From: Rhodopseudomonas pseudopalustris | GTDB taxonomy: Bacteria; Pseudomonadota; Alphaproteobacteria; Rhizobiales; Xanthobacteraceae | Length of the DNA stretch: 64,000 nt | Assembly (NCBI RefSeq): GCF_900110435.1 | Contig: NZ_FODT01000005.1 | Location: 310,001-374,000 of the forward strand | Direction of reading: 5' to 3' | Part shown: piece by piece, positions 21,738 to 29,670 of the stretch | Layout of the letters: each line of letters opens with the position of its first letter | Numbering within the stretch: the stretch's first letter is position 1 | Made by a program: the position numbers and the translations under genes | Notes under the pieces: generated by a model | Seen by the model: only the letters and a program-made list of their open reading frames with translations | Told to the model about the DNA's origin: nothing | The model's database searches: none

Positions 21738-21885
21738 GCTCGTAGTCCTTTGCCTGTCAGGGCGCACCGCGCGGCTGGAGCCCGCGGCACGCGATCAGGA
21801 ATTCATCACAGATTTCGACGACCGGAACATTTCCCCGGCGCCTTGGAATTCGACTTGCCGGAAATGCTGTCGATCAATGGACGAA

Positions 21886-21912
21886 GCTGCGGCCGGACGG
21901 ACCGGCCGCAGC
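21886..21912 (-). terminator. Hairpin after rpsB, probable attenuator
   Basis: Perfect 11-bp stem (21886-21896 with 21902-21912) around a 5-nt loop begins 8 nt beyond the rpsB stop. On the minus strand TTCGTCC follows, a poor T tract. Partial termination between rpsB and tsf, or a 3'-end stabilising hairpin, is the likely role. Confidence 0.5.
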
Positions 21913-21920
21913 GTCTCGCA

Positions 21921-22916
21921 TTACTCCGCCTCGGCGGTCAGCCCCTTGGCCTGGGCGACCCAGCCGTCGGCGCGGCCCGGCAGACCGACTTCTTCGCCGA
22001 TCTGAAGCACGGTGTCATGGTCGAGCTCGGCGAACTGCCAGTAGTGGAAGATGCCGAGGTCGTTGAACTTCTTCTCGATATCGCCGGACACGCCGGTGAG
22101 CTTCTTGAGATCATCCGGGGTACCGCGCGGACCCGACAGGCCCTGGAAGCCGGTCGCCTGCGCAGCCGGCAGATCCTCGCGCAGCGGACGCGAAGCCGCG
22201 CCGATGTCGATGCCGGAATCGCCCTGAGCGCGCGAAATGCCGTCGATCACCGCGCGCGCGATCAGATCGCAATACAGCGCGATGGCGCGGCCGGCGTCGT
22301 CATTGCCCGGGACCAGATAGGTGATGCCCTTCGGATCGCAATTGGTATCGACGATCGCCGCGACCGGGATGCCGAGGCGCTGGGCCTCCTGAATCGCGAT
22401 GTCTTCCTTGTTGGTGTCGATCACGAAGATCAGGTCCGGCAGGCCGCCCATGTCCTTGATGCCGCCGAGCGAGCGGTCGAGCTTGTCGCGCTCGCGCTGC
22501 AGCGTCAGCCGCTCTTTCTTGGTGTAGGCGCTGGCGTCGCCCGAGTTCAGCACGTCATCGAGATGACGCAGCCGCTTGATCGAGCCCGAGATCGTCTTCC
22601 AGTTGGTCAGCGTGCCGCCGAGCCAACGCGAATTGACGAAGTACTGCGCCGAACGCTTGGCGGCGTCGGCGACGGCGTCCTGCGCCTGCCGCTTGGTGCC
22701 GACGAACAGGACGCGGCCGCCCTTGGCGACGGTGTCGCTGATCGCCTGCAGCGCGCGATGCATCAACGGCACGGTCTGGGCGAGATCGATGATGTGGATG
22801 TTGTTGCGGGCGCCGAAAATGTACTCAGCCATTTTCGGATTCCAGCGGTGCGACTGGTGACCAAAGTGCACGCCAGCTTCGAGCAACTGACGCATCGTGA
22901 ATTCAGGAATCGCCAT
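21921..22916 (-). CDS. rpsB: 30S ribosomal protein S2 with C-terminal helix-hairpin-helix-like extension
   Basis: Small-subunit ribosomal protein S2. Residues 1-230 follow the universal S2 sequence ([22 protein letters not shown] at the N-terminus, [33 protein letters not shown]). The protein is 331 residues long against about 240 in E. coli. The extra C-terminal part (about residues 255-331) contains [20 protein letters not shown] and a VAQAKGL tail, resembling the small helix-hairpin-helix-type domain also attached to other alphaproteobacterial proteins such as L21. The extension is common in this class, so it is not a fusion artefact. It heads the rpsB-tsf-pyrH-frr group. Confidence 0.96.
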   Translation of the reverse strand: MAIPEFTMRQLLEAGVHFGHQSHRWNPKMAEYIFGARNNIHIIDLAQTVPLMHRALQAISDTVAKGGRVLFVGTKRQAQDAVADAAKRSAQYFVNSRWLGGTLTNWKTISGSIKRLRHLDDVLNSGDASAYTKKERLTLQRERDKLDRSLGGIKDMGGLPDLIFVIDTNKEDIAIQEAQRLGIPVAAIVDTNCDPKGITYLVPGNDDAGRAIALYCDLIARAVIDGISRAQGDSGIDIGAASRPLREDLPAAQATGFQGLSGPRGTPDDLKKLTGVSGDIEKKFNDLGIFHYWQFAELDHDTVLQIGEEVGLPGRADGWVAQAKGLTAEAE

Positions 22917-23124
22917 AGGTTTATTCTCCGGTTGTTCCTCCGGAAGCGTGTGAGCAAGGGGCGTTGGGACAGGACAATCCTGCCTTCCGGCCCGGTGCCA
23001 CCGGACGGCGTTTAAGCCATGCTTCCGTGTGAGATGGCGCGGGTTATAGCCGGATTCCCCAGCAAAGCAAGGAATTCCGCCCCTCCCGCCGACGGGTCGG
23101 GCAAGCTTTCAGCAGCGACCGGAC

Positions 23125-26100
23125 TCAGAGCGTCTCGACGTGCTCGACCCCGATCACCGCCTTGATCGCCCCGGCGATCTGGGGCGACACCTGAAACCGG
23201 CCGGGAATTTCGAATTCGACCTCGGTCTGCGGGTCGAGCCGCAGCACCAGGGCGATATTGCCTCCCGCGACCTTGGTCTCCGGCGGCTGCAGCCGTTTCG
23301 AGATCGAATCCAGCGGCTTGGTGTCCCGCAGGAAAATCCGCAGCCCTTTCTGGGTCTTGGCGGCAGCAGCGTCGAGCGGCTCGGCGTGCAGCACGCGGGC
23401 GCGAACGTCCTCGCCCTGCAGCTCGGCGCCGAGCTGCAGCAGCACCGCGGCGCCCGGCTCCAGCACTTCCCGATACTGCGCGAGCCCCTCGGAGAACAGC
23501 ACCGCCTCGAAATGGCCGGTCGGGTCGGACAGGCCCATGATCCCCATCTTGTTGCCGGTCTTGGTGCGGCGCTCCATCCGCGACACCACCGTGGCCGCAA
23601 CCTTCCCCGCCGTCGCGCCCGACTTCACCGCCTTGCAGAAATCCGACCAGGATTGCACCCGCAGCCGCTTCAGCGCGGTGGCGTAGTCGTCGAGCGGGTG
23701 ACCGGACAGGAAGAAACCGATGGCGTCGTATTCGCGCCGCAGCCGCTCCGCCGGCAGCCACGGCTCGACCTGCGGCAGCACGATCGATGGCGCATCCGCA
23801 AGTCCGCCGAACATGTCGTTCTGGCCGCTGGTGGCCGCCTCGTGGCTGCGCTGGCAGGCGGCGATGATCGCGTCGGCGCCGGCGAACACCCGCGCGCGAT
23901 TGGGATCGAGGCAGTCGAACGCGCCGGCGGCCGCGAGGCTTTCGATCACCCGCTTGTTGATCGCCCGCGGATTGACCCGGGCGGCGAAGTCCGCGAGTGA
24001 GCTGAACGGCTTGTCGCCCCGCGCCTCGACGATCATCTGAACCGCGTGCTGGCCGACGCCCTTCAGGCCAGCGAGCGCGTAGTAGATCGTATTCTCGCCG
24101 ACCTCGAAGGTCGGGCCGGACCGATTGACCGAGGGCGCTTCGACCTTGATACCGAGTCGCTGCGCCTCGGCGCGGAATTCCGACAGCTTGTCGGTGTTGT
24201 TGAGATCGAGCGTCATCGACGCCGCGATGAACTCGACCGGATAATGCGCCTTCATATAGGCGGTGTGATACGACACCAGCGCGTAGGCGGCCGCGTGACT
24301 CTTGTTGAAGCCGTAGTCGGCGAACTTCGCCAGCAGATCGAAGATCGTGTCAGCGGCGTCCTTGGGCACGCCGTTTCTGGTGGCGCCCTCGACGAAGATC
24401 GCGCGCTGCTTCTCCATCTCGGCGCGGATCTTCTTGCCCATCGCGCGGCGCAGCAGGTCGGCTTCGCCGAGCGAATAGCCGGCCATCACCTGCGCGATCT
24501 GCATCACCTGTTCCTGGTAGATGATGACGCCGAACGTCTCCTTGAGAATCGGCTCCAGCATCGGATGCAGATATTCCGGCTCCTCGTCGCCGTGCTTGCG
24601 CGCGCAATAGGTCGGGATGTTCGCCATCGGACCCGGGCGATACAGCGCGACCAGCGCAATGATGTCCTCGAAGCGGTCGGGGCGCATGTCGACCAGCGCG
24701 CGGCGCATGCCCTGACTTTCAACCTGAAACACGCCGACCACATCGCCGCGCGCCAACATCTGATAGCTCGGAGCGTCCTCGATCCCGAGCGTCGCCAGAT
24801 CGATATGGATATTGCGCTGCTTGAGCAGCTTCACCGCGACATCGAGCACGGTGAGCGTCTTGAGGCCGAGGAAGTCGAACTTCACCAGACCCGCCGGCTC
24901 GACCCATTTCATGTTGAACTGGGTCACCGGCATATCGGATTTGGGATCGCGATACATCGGCACCAGATCGCTGAGCGGCCGATCGCCGATCACGATGCCG
25001 GCGGCGTGGGTCGAGGCGTGGCGGGTCAGGCCCTCGAGCTTCTGCGCGATGTCGAAGGCGCGCGCCACCACCGGGTCTTCGTCGCGAAAGGCCTGCAGCT
25101 TCGGCTCGCTTTCGATCGCCTGCTTCAGCGACACCGGCGCGGCTGGATTCTGCGGCACCAGCTTGGTCAGCTTGTCGACCTGCCCGTACGGCATCTGCAG
25201 CACGCGGCCGACGTCGCGCAGCACGCCGCGCGCCTGCAGCGTACCGAAAGTGATGATCTGGGCGACCTGATCGCGGCCGTAGCGCTGCTGCACATATTCG
25301 ATCACTTCGCCGCGGCGGTCCTGGCAGAAGTCGATGTCGAAGTCCGGCATCGACACGCGTTCGGGATTGAGGAAGCGCTCGAACAGCAGGCCGAAGCGGA
25401 TCGGATCGAGATCGGTGATGGTCAGCGAATACGCCACCAGCGAGCCCGCGCCGGAGCCGCGGCCCGGGCCGACCGGAATGCCGTGCGCCTTGGCCCATTT
25501 GATGAAGTCGGACACGATCAGGAAGTAACCGGCATATTTCATCCGGGTGATGACATCGAGCTCGAAGGCGAGCCGCTTGCGATAGTCCTCCTCGGACATG
25601 CCCTGCGACAGGCCGTGGATGCGCATCCGGTCGGCGAGCCCCTGCTCGGCCTGGCGACGCAGTTCGGCGGCTTCCGCAGCCGCCGCCTCCTCGGCGTCGT
25701 TGACGCTGGCGCCGACGGTGAACAGCGGCAGGATCGGCTTGCGGGTCAGCGGCCGATAGGCGCAGCGCTGCGCGATCTCGACGGTGGAGGCCAGCGCCTC
25801 CGGCAGATCAGCGAACAGCACCGCCATTTCGGCGCGGGTCTTGAAGCGGTGGTCGGGCGTGAGCTGGACGCGATCGGTCTCGGCGATCAGCTTGCCGGAG
25901 GCGATGCACAGCAGCGCGTCGTGCGCCTCGAAATCATCGGAGGTCGCAAAATGCGGCTCGTTGGTGGCGACCAGCGGAAGCCCCATGTCGTAAGCGACGT
26001 CAATCAGCCCTGCTTCAGCGCGGCGCTCGAAATCGGTGTTGTGGCGCTGCAGCTCGATATAGAGCCGGTCGCCGAACGCCTGCGCCAGCCGCTCGCAGCG

Positions 26101-26580
26101 CAGCCGTCCCAGCGCCGGATCGGTCAGCATCGCCAGCGAGATCGGCCCGTCCGGCCCGCCGGTCAGCGCGATCACGTCCTCGGTCTCGCCGTCGAGCCAG
26201 TCGAACTTGATGTGCGGCGGCTGGTTCACCGGGGTTTCGAGGAACGCCCGCGAATTCAGCCGCATCAGGCTGCGATAGCCGCGCTCGCGCGTCGCCAGCA
26301 ATACGATCCGCGACGGCGCCGCCACCGCGGTGTTGCGCGAGTTCGGGTCCTGGTCGCCGAAATCGATCCCGAGCTCGAGGCCGACGATCGGCTGGATGCC
26401 GCTGCCGGCGAGCTTATCGGAGAATTCCAGCGCGCCGAACATGTTATCGGTGTCGGTCAACGCCAGCGCCGGCTGGTGGTCGGCTTTGGCAAGTTCCGCC
26501 AGCCGCGCGATCTTCATCGAGCCCTTCAGCAGCGAATAGGCCGAGTGAACGTGCAAATGGACGAATCCGGCATTGCTCAT
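23125..26580 (-). CDS. dnaE: DNA polymerase III subunit alpha
   Basis: Replicative polymerase (C-family), 1151 residues. The N-terminal PHP domain begins HLHVHSAYSLLKGSMKI. The palm catalytic acidic motif is PDFDIDFCQDRRGEVIEY, preceded by the GPGRGSGAGSLVAYSL region. The C-terminal part holds the helix-hairpin-helix (YALAGLKGVGQHAVQMIVEA) and OB-fold. The length and the presence of the beta-clamp-binding region support the main DnaE1 rather than the error-prone DnaE2. The gene is separated from rpsB by about 200 bp and follows an unusual SOS micro-ORF upstream. The start ATG (MSNAGFVHLHVHS) is well placed. Confidence 0.96.
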   Translation of the reverse strand: MSNAGFVHLHVHSAYSLLKGSMKIARLAELAKADHQPALALTDTDNMFGALEFSDKLAGSGIQPIVGLELGIDFGDQDPNSRNTAVAAPSRIVLLATRERGYRSLMRLNSRAFLETPVNQPPHIKFDWLDGETEDVIALTGGPDGPISLAMLTDPALGRLRCERLAQAFGDRLYIELQRHNTDFERRAEAGLIDVAYDMGLPLVATNEPHFATSDDFEAHDALLCIASGKLIAETDRVQLTPDHRFKTRAEMAVLFADLPEALASTVEIAQRCAYRPLTRKPILPLFTVGASVNDAEEAAAAEAAELRRQAEQGLADRMRIHGLSQGMSEEDYRKRLAFELDVITRMKYAGYFLIVSDFIKWAKAHGIPVGPGRGSGAGSLVAYSLTITDLDPIRFGLLFERFLNPERVSMPDFDIDFCQDRRGEVIEYVQQRYGRDQVAQIITFGTLQARGVLRDVGRVLQMPYGQVDKLTKLVPQNPAAPVSLKQAIESEPKLQAFRDEDPVVARAFDIAQKLEGLTRHASTHAAGIVIGDRPLSDLVPMYRDPKSDMPVTQFNMKWVEPAGLVKFDFLGLKTLTVLDVAVKLLKQRNIHIDLATLGIEDAPSYQMLARGDVVGVFQVESQGMRRALVDMRPDRFEDIIALVALYRPGPMANIPTYCARKHGDEEPEYLHPMLEPILKETFGVIIYQEQVMQIAQVMAGYSLGEADLLRRAMGKKIRAEMEKQRAIFVEGATRNGVPKDAADTIFDLLAKFADYGFNKSHAAAYALVSYHTAYMKAHYPVEFIAASMTLDLNNTDKLSEFRAEAQRLGIKVEAPSVNRSGPTFEVGENTIYYALAGLKGVGQHAVQMIVEARGDKPFSSLADFAARVNPRAINKRVIESLAAAGAFDCLDPNRARVFAGADAIIAACQRSHEAATSGQNDMFGGLADAPSIVLPQVEPWLPAERLRREYDAIGFFLSGHPLDDYATALKRLRVQSWSDFCKAVKSGATAGKVAATVVSRMERRTKTGNKMGIMGLSDPTGHFEAVLFSEGLAQYREVLEPGAAVLLQLGAELQGEDVRARVLHAEPLDAAAAKTQKGLRIFLRDTKPLDSISKRLQPPETKVAGGNIALVLRLDPQTEVEFEIPGRFQVSPQIAGAIKAVIGVEHVETL

Positions 26581-26778
26581 CGGCGTGGCGGCTCTCGATC
26601 GGGCGGCAAATCGTGGGGGCGATCAGCGGTGAAGGTGGAGGGCCGGCGCGCGGAGCGCAGCCGACTCGACCGAAATGGTGGTCCGACCGACGCGGCCGCG
26701 CAAGTCAGTCGGGCAACCTTATCCCCGCTATCGGCGCAGCGCTCCCCGTAGTTGGCGCAGCGCTCCCCGCCGCTGCAT

Positions 26779-26877
26779 TCAGAGCTGCGGCAGCACCTGA
26801 GCCCAAACCGCCACCATCCCGATGAACAAAGCAATCGACGTCAGCGCTGCAGCTTCCTGGATGAAGATCTTCAACAT
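26779..26877 (-). CDS. 32-residue LexA-controlled membrane peptide, SidA-like candidate
   Basis: Short open frame of 33 codons including TGA. The encoded peptide begins MLKIFIQEAAALTSIAL, has one hydrophobic stretch (about residues 11-29) long enough to span a membrane, and ends WAQVLPQL. The ATG is preceded by a good Shine-Dalgarno (AGGGAGCGG, about 7 nt away). Directly upstream are two LexA boxes at 26898-26930, and no other gene faces them. Caulobacter SidA is a 29-residue, LexA-controlled inner-membrane peptide that blocks division after DNA damage. Size, topology and regulation match, but sequence homology has not been tested. The family assignment is therefore inference; expression as an SOS gene is well supported. 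Confidence 0.72.
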   Translation of the reverse strand: MLKIFIQEAAALTSIALFIGMVAVWAQVLPQL

Positions 26878-26897
26878 CGTCCGCTCCCTGGACACGT

Positions 26898-26930
26898 GAA
26901 CATAAGCAGAACAATGTTCTCTTTATGTTC
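26898..26930 (-). promoter_or_regulatory. Double LexA box, SOS promoter of the micro-ORF
   Basis: GAAC-N7-GAAC at 26898-26912 and GTTC-N7-GTTC at 26916-26930, three bases apart, together form a near-perfect 33-bp palindrome. GAACN7GAAC (or its complement) is the LexA operator of Rhizobiales and other alphaproteobacteria. On the minus strand a CTTGACG sequence at 26934-26940 could be the -35, so LexA would sit over the promoter. The nearest box ends 20 nt before the ATG at 26877. Confidence 0.88.
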
Positions 26931-27073
26931 GATCGTCAAGCAGCGGTATCTGGACGAAGCTGACAATCATCCCGAACCATGCGCCGTGGTTAATCGACGC
27001 CGCACGACCTTCCAACGTTTGGCGCTGCCTCAATCGCGATCCGGCGTTCCCAGCGGAAAAATACGAGCCGCGA
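26931..27073. other. Intergenic, no gene seen
   Basis: Lies between the LexA boxes and the end of the rlmN-like gene. No open frame with family resemblance and no strong hairpin with a T tract were found. Confidence 0.5.
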
Positions 27074-28153
27074 TCACGTCATCCGGCCTTGCCGAGGTCG
27101 GTTTCCGACCGGAAGGCCCTTGAGATCGCGCAGCCAGAGCTGGCCGCAGGCCGCGGAGATGTCGCGACCCTGGGTATCCCGCACGACGACGGGAACAAGC
27201 GCATTTTCGAGCGTCGTCCTGAAATGCGCGAGGCTTCGATCGGGCGTTCTTTGCAACCCGACGCCGTCGACCGGATTCCATCTCATCAGATTCACGCGGG
27301 CCGGAGAATCCCGCAGCATCGCCGCAAGGCGCCTTGCATCTGCGATACTGTCGTTGATGCCCGGCAGGACCAGATAGGCGAACGTCACCGGCCGATTGTG
27401 CCGCCTCGCCCAAGCGCACGCGCGTTCGACCACTTCACCAAGAGGGTGCTTCCGCGCTCCCGGAATCAGGCGGTCGCGAACCTCCTGCGTTGTCGCGTGC
27501 AGCGAGATCGTCAAATTGATCGCCAGATGCTCCTCGCGCAGTTGCTTCAGCGCCTTCGGAATGCCGATCGTCGACAATGTGATGCCGGTCGTGGGGAAGT
27601 TCATCCCCTGCCGGTCTCGCAGGATCCTGATGGCCTTGAGGACCTGTTGGTAGTTGTTGAGCGGCTCGCCGATTCCCATGAAGACAATGCGGTTGACCTT
27701 TGGCCCGAGGCGGACGACCTGCTCGACGATCTCACCCGCTTCGAGATTGCGCATCAATCCGGCTTGGCCCGACGCGCAGAAGCGACAGGCAAATGCGCAA
27801 CCGACCTGCGATGAAATGCAGGCGGTGTGGCCATCGAAACGCCGGATCAAAACACTCTCGACGGCATAGCCGTCGTGAAGCCCGAACAGCATCTTTTCAG
27901 AGCGGCCACCCTGGTCCCGTCCGATCCTGGTCAGGGTGCGAAGCCGGACCCCGCGAGACCGGGCCCAATTCTGCAATCGGCGCGGAGGATCGGCATGAGG
28001 GAAGAACAGCTCCCGGTAAGTGACGTCGGGGACAGCACCTTCATGCAAGCCGGCGAACTCGGACGAGGTCAGACCGAGCGAGAGCCCGGACACCCCGGCC
28101 GGGTTGCGCTGGCGGACCAGATCTGGCGTCGAATGTCGTTGTGCGCTTGCCAT
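27074..28153 (-). CDS. RlmN/Cfr family radical SAM 23S rRNA methyltransferase, divergent
   Basis: Radical SAM enzyme of the RlmN/Cfr group, which methylates adenine 2503 (C2 or C8) of 23S rRNA. The iron-sulphur motif CxxxCxxC is GCAFACRFCASGQ (Cys 119, 123, 126) inside CISSQVGC. The methyl-carrying C-terminal Cys is at about 336 in ISAACGQLW. GEPLNNYQQV and STIGIPKAL are also conserved. The N-terminal 70 residues do not look like a standard RlmN accessory domain. The segment AYLVLPGINDS is closer by eye to Cfr than to the E. coli RlmN equivalent. It is preceded by a TetR gene and a perfect operator over its promoter, unlike a housekeeping rlmN. Whether it acts as RlmN or Cfr cannot be decided here. 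Confidence 0.85.
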   Translation of the reverse strand: MASAQRHSTPDLVRQRNPAGVSGLSLGLTSSEFAGLHEGAVPDVTYRELFFPHADPPRRLQNWARSRGVRLRTLTRIGRDQGGRSEKMLFGLHDGYAVESVLIRRFDGHTACISSQVGCAFACRFCASGQAGLMRNLEAGEIVEQVVRLGPKVNRIVFMGIGEPLNNYQQVLKAIRILRDRQGMNFPTTGITLSTIGIPKALKQLREEHLAINLTISLHATTQEVRDRLIPGARKHPLGEVVERACAWARRHNRPVTFAYLVLPGINDSIADARRLAAMLRDSPARVNLMRWNPVDGVGLQRTPDRSLAHFRTTLENALVPVVVRDTQGRDISAACGQLWLRDLKGLPVGNRPRQGRMT

Positions 28154-28160
28154 CCTGGAC

Positions 28161-28177
28161 CCCGCTGCGGTAGCGGG
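28161..28177 (-). promoter_or_regulatory. Leader hairpin before the RlmN/Cfr-like gene
   Basis: 6-bp GC-only inverted repeat (CCCGCT/AGCGGG) with a 5-nt loop in the predicted short 5' leader, ending 8 nt before the start codon. It could shield the ribosome binding site. Significance is uncertain because of its small size. Confidence 0.35.
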
Positions 28178-28178
28178 A

Positions 28179-28208
28179 TGTTTATAACCGTCGCGACGGT
28201 TATAAACA
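28179..28208 (-). promoter_or_regulatory. Perfect 30-bp palindromic operator, probable TetR site
   Basis: Perfect inverted repeat of 15 bp per arm, arm TGTTTATAACCGTCG, centred between 28193 and 28194 in the 74-bp gap between the tetR-like stop and the methyltransferase start. Size and symmetry fit a TetR-family operator. It overlaps both promoter elements of the downstream gene. Confidence 0.85.
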
Positions 28209-28209
28209 A
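28181..28209 (-). promoter_or_regulatory. Promoter of the RlmN/Cfr-like gene inside the operator
   Basis: On the minus strand TTGTTT (28209-28204) and TATAAA (28186-28181) are 17 nt apart, a good sigma-70 arrangement. Both hexamers fall almost entirely within the palindrome, so repressor binding should block transcription. The predicted start is near 28174, giving a leader of about 20 nt. Confidence 0.7.
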
Positions 28210-28227
28210 GCCAGAATGAAACGCGTC

Positions 28228-28797
28228 CTATTCGAACGTATGACCGGGGTAGAGAACGCTCAGAACCTGTCGGGTCTGCTCCGTCATGAACGCGTCAAGC
28301 GGTCCGTTTCGGGCGATCAGCCACTGCATGCAGGCCCCCTGAATGACAGCCTGGACCAACCCGGATGCCTGTTCCGGGTTGTGCGGCTCCGATGGGAGAC
28401 GTCGCTCAATCGCCCCGCGAACCAACTCGTTTCGCTCGAGAGCCAGCGCCCGAAGTGCCGGTTCCTGGGTGTCCCCCCAATACAACAGCAGATGGCCGGC
28501 AGCATCCTCACCGCTTCCCATTCCGCCGATCAGGTCCTTGAGCATGGTCCAAAGCGGCGCGAGCCCGGTATGCGATGGCGCGGCATCGAAGTAGTCCCGA
28601 ACCTCCTGCGTCATCCGTTCCATGATCCTGCGTTGCAGCGTCGCCTTGTCGGTGAAGCGCTGGATCAGCGCGGCCCTGGAGATTCCGACGGCCTTGGCGA
28701 CATCGGACAGCGTGAAGTGGGATGGCCCCTGTCGCAGCAGCACAAGCTGGGCCGTGTCGAGAATGTCGTCGTCGCTGTGCAGTTTCGGTCGGGGCAT
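28228..28797 (-). CDS. TetR/AcrR family transcriptional regulator
   Basis: 189-residue one-component repressor. The N-terminal TetR helix-turn-helix is clear (ILDTAQLVLLRQG, FTLSDVAKAVGISRAALIQRFTDK, about residues 12-55). The C-terminal ligand domain is unremarkable and gives no hint of the inducer. The ATG at 28797 (MPRPKLHSDDD) starts at the usual distance from the helix-turn-helix; the longer open frame upstream is rejected. The gene is transcribed toward the RlmN/Cfr-like gene, with the palindromic operator between them, so that gene is the likely target. No operator copy is obvious upstream of its own start. Confidence 0.9.
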   Translation of the reverse strand: MPRPKLHSDDDILDTAQLVLLRQGPSHFTLSDVAKAVGISRAALIQRFTDKATLQRRIMERMTQEVRDYFDAAPSHTGLAPLWTMLKDLIGGMGSGEDAAGHLLLYWGDTQEPALRALALERNELVRGAIERRLPSEPHNPEQASGLVQAVIQGACMQWLIARNGPLDAFMTEQTRQVLSVLYPGHTFE

Positions 28798-29085
28798 TCG
28801 AGTGTCGCTTTCGGATCCGCAGGATTTGGCGATGCTCGCCTGAGGCCAGAATCTCGGTCGCAGTGTACACCGCGCAGCCATCCGGCAATGGCTTCCCGAT
28901 CAACGGTTGGTCGCGGAATCGCGCGCCGCCAATCCGCGCCTTGACGGGAACCTGCACCGGGAGCACGAGTTGCTGGGTGAAATCGAAGCCGCCACACCGC
29001 CATCGCGGACATGCTCAGTCTCGCCGTGCCACCGCCATCGATCGGTGATCGGCCACGGCGACCATCAGTTGAACGGGAGAATGCG

Positions 29086-29325
29086 ATGCGCACCCTGCCC
29101 TTGATCCTGCTGGCCGTCCTCGCCGCGCCGGCCGCGGCCGCCGCTCAGCCTTACGACAACTATCCGGTCTGCCTGCGGATTTATGGCCCGGTGCGTTACG
29201 ACCAGTGCCGCTACACCTCGATCGAGCAATGCCGGCCGAGCGCACAGGGCATCGCCGGTCAATGCGTCACCAATCCATGGTATCAGCCGCCCGCCGAGCC
29301 GACGCGCCGGCATCGCGCGCGTTGA
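29086..29325 (+). CDS. Small secreted DUF3551 protein, copy 1
   Basis: 79-residue protein with a signal peptide (MRTLPLILLAVLAAPAAAAA, cleavage near AQP) and a Cys/Tyr-rich mature part: YPVCLRIYGP, YDQCRYTSIEQCR and CVTNPWY. This is the DUF3551 pattern, a family of small periplasmic or secreted proteins abundant in Bradyrhizobium and Rhodopseudomonas with no known function. The ATG at 29086 follows CGGGAGA. A near paralogue follows 29 bp later on the same strand. Four Cys residues in the mature part suggest disulphides. Confidence 0.8.
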   Translation: MRTLPLILLAVLAAPAAAAAQPYDNYPVCLRIYGPVRYDQCRYTSIEQCRPSAQGIAGQCVTNPWYQPPAEPTRRHRAR

Positions 29326-29354
29326 GCGCGGCGGCAGATCAGACGGAGTTCAAG

Positions 29355-29612
29355 ATGCGCAAACCATTGCTGGTCGGGATGCTCGCTTTGCTCGGGCTCA
29401 CCGGAATCGCCGAGGCGCGGGACTATCCGGTCTGCCTGCGGGTCTACCACAACTACCGCGACTGGTACGACGAGTGCAGCTACACCTCGATCCCGCAGTG
29501 CCGGATGTCGGCCTCGGGACGCGCCGCCGAGTGCATCGTCAATCCGTGGTACAAAGCCCCGGAGCCACGCAAGAAGACGCGCCCTCACCGGCGACATCAC
29601 CAGCAGCGTTGA
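29355..29612 (+). CDS. Small secreted DUF3551 protein, copy 2
   Basis: 85-residue paralogue of the preceding gene: signal peptide (MRKPLLVGMLALLGLTGIAEA), then YPVCLRVYHNYRDWYDECSY, TSIPQCRMSASGRAAEC and NPWYKAPEP, with a basic tail (KKTRPHRRHHQQR). The order of Cys residues and the NPWY end are shared with copy 1, pointing to tandem duplication with later divergence. An ACGGAG Shine-Dalgarno lies just upstream of the ATG at 29355. Function unknown. Confidence 0.8.
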   Translation: MRKPLLVGMLALLGLTGIAEARDYPVCLRVYHNYRDWYDECSYTSIPQCRMSASGRAAECIVNPWYKAPEPRKKTRPHRRHHQQR

Positions 29613-29670
29613 GCCGACAAACCCGCTGGCTGCGAAGGCGAATCCGGCGCGGCGCTGGATGCGACCGGCA

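Noticed and set aside
24046-26751. Open frame of 901 codons on the plus strand opposite dnaE
   Set aside because: High-GC antisense shadow. The deduced protein is Arg/His/Gln/Leu-rich with no family motifs, while dnaE on the other strand is unmistakable.
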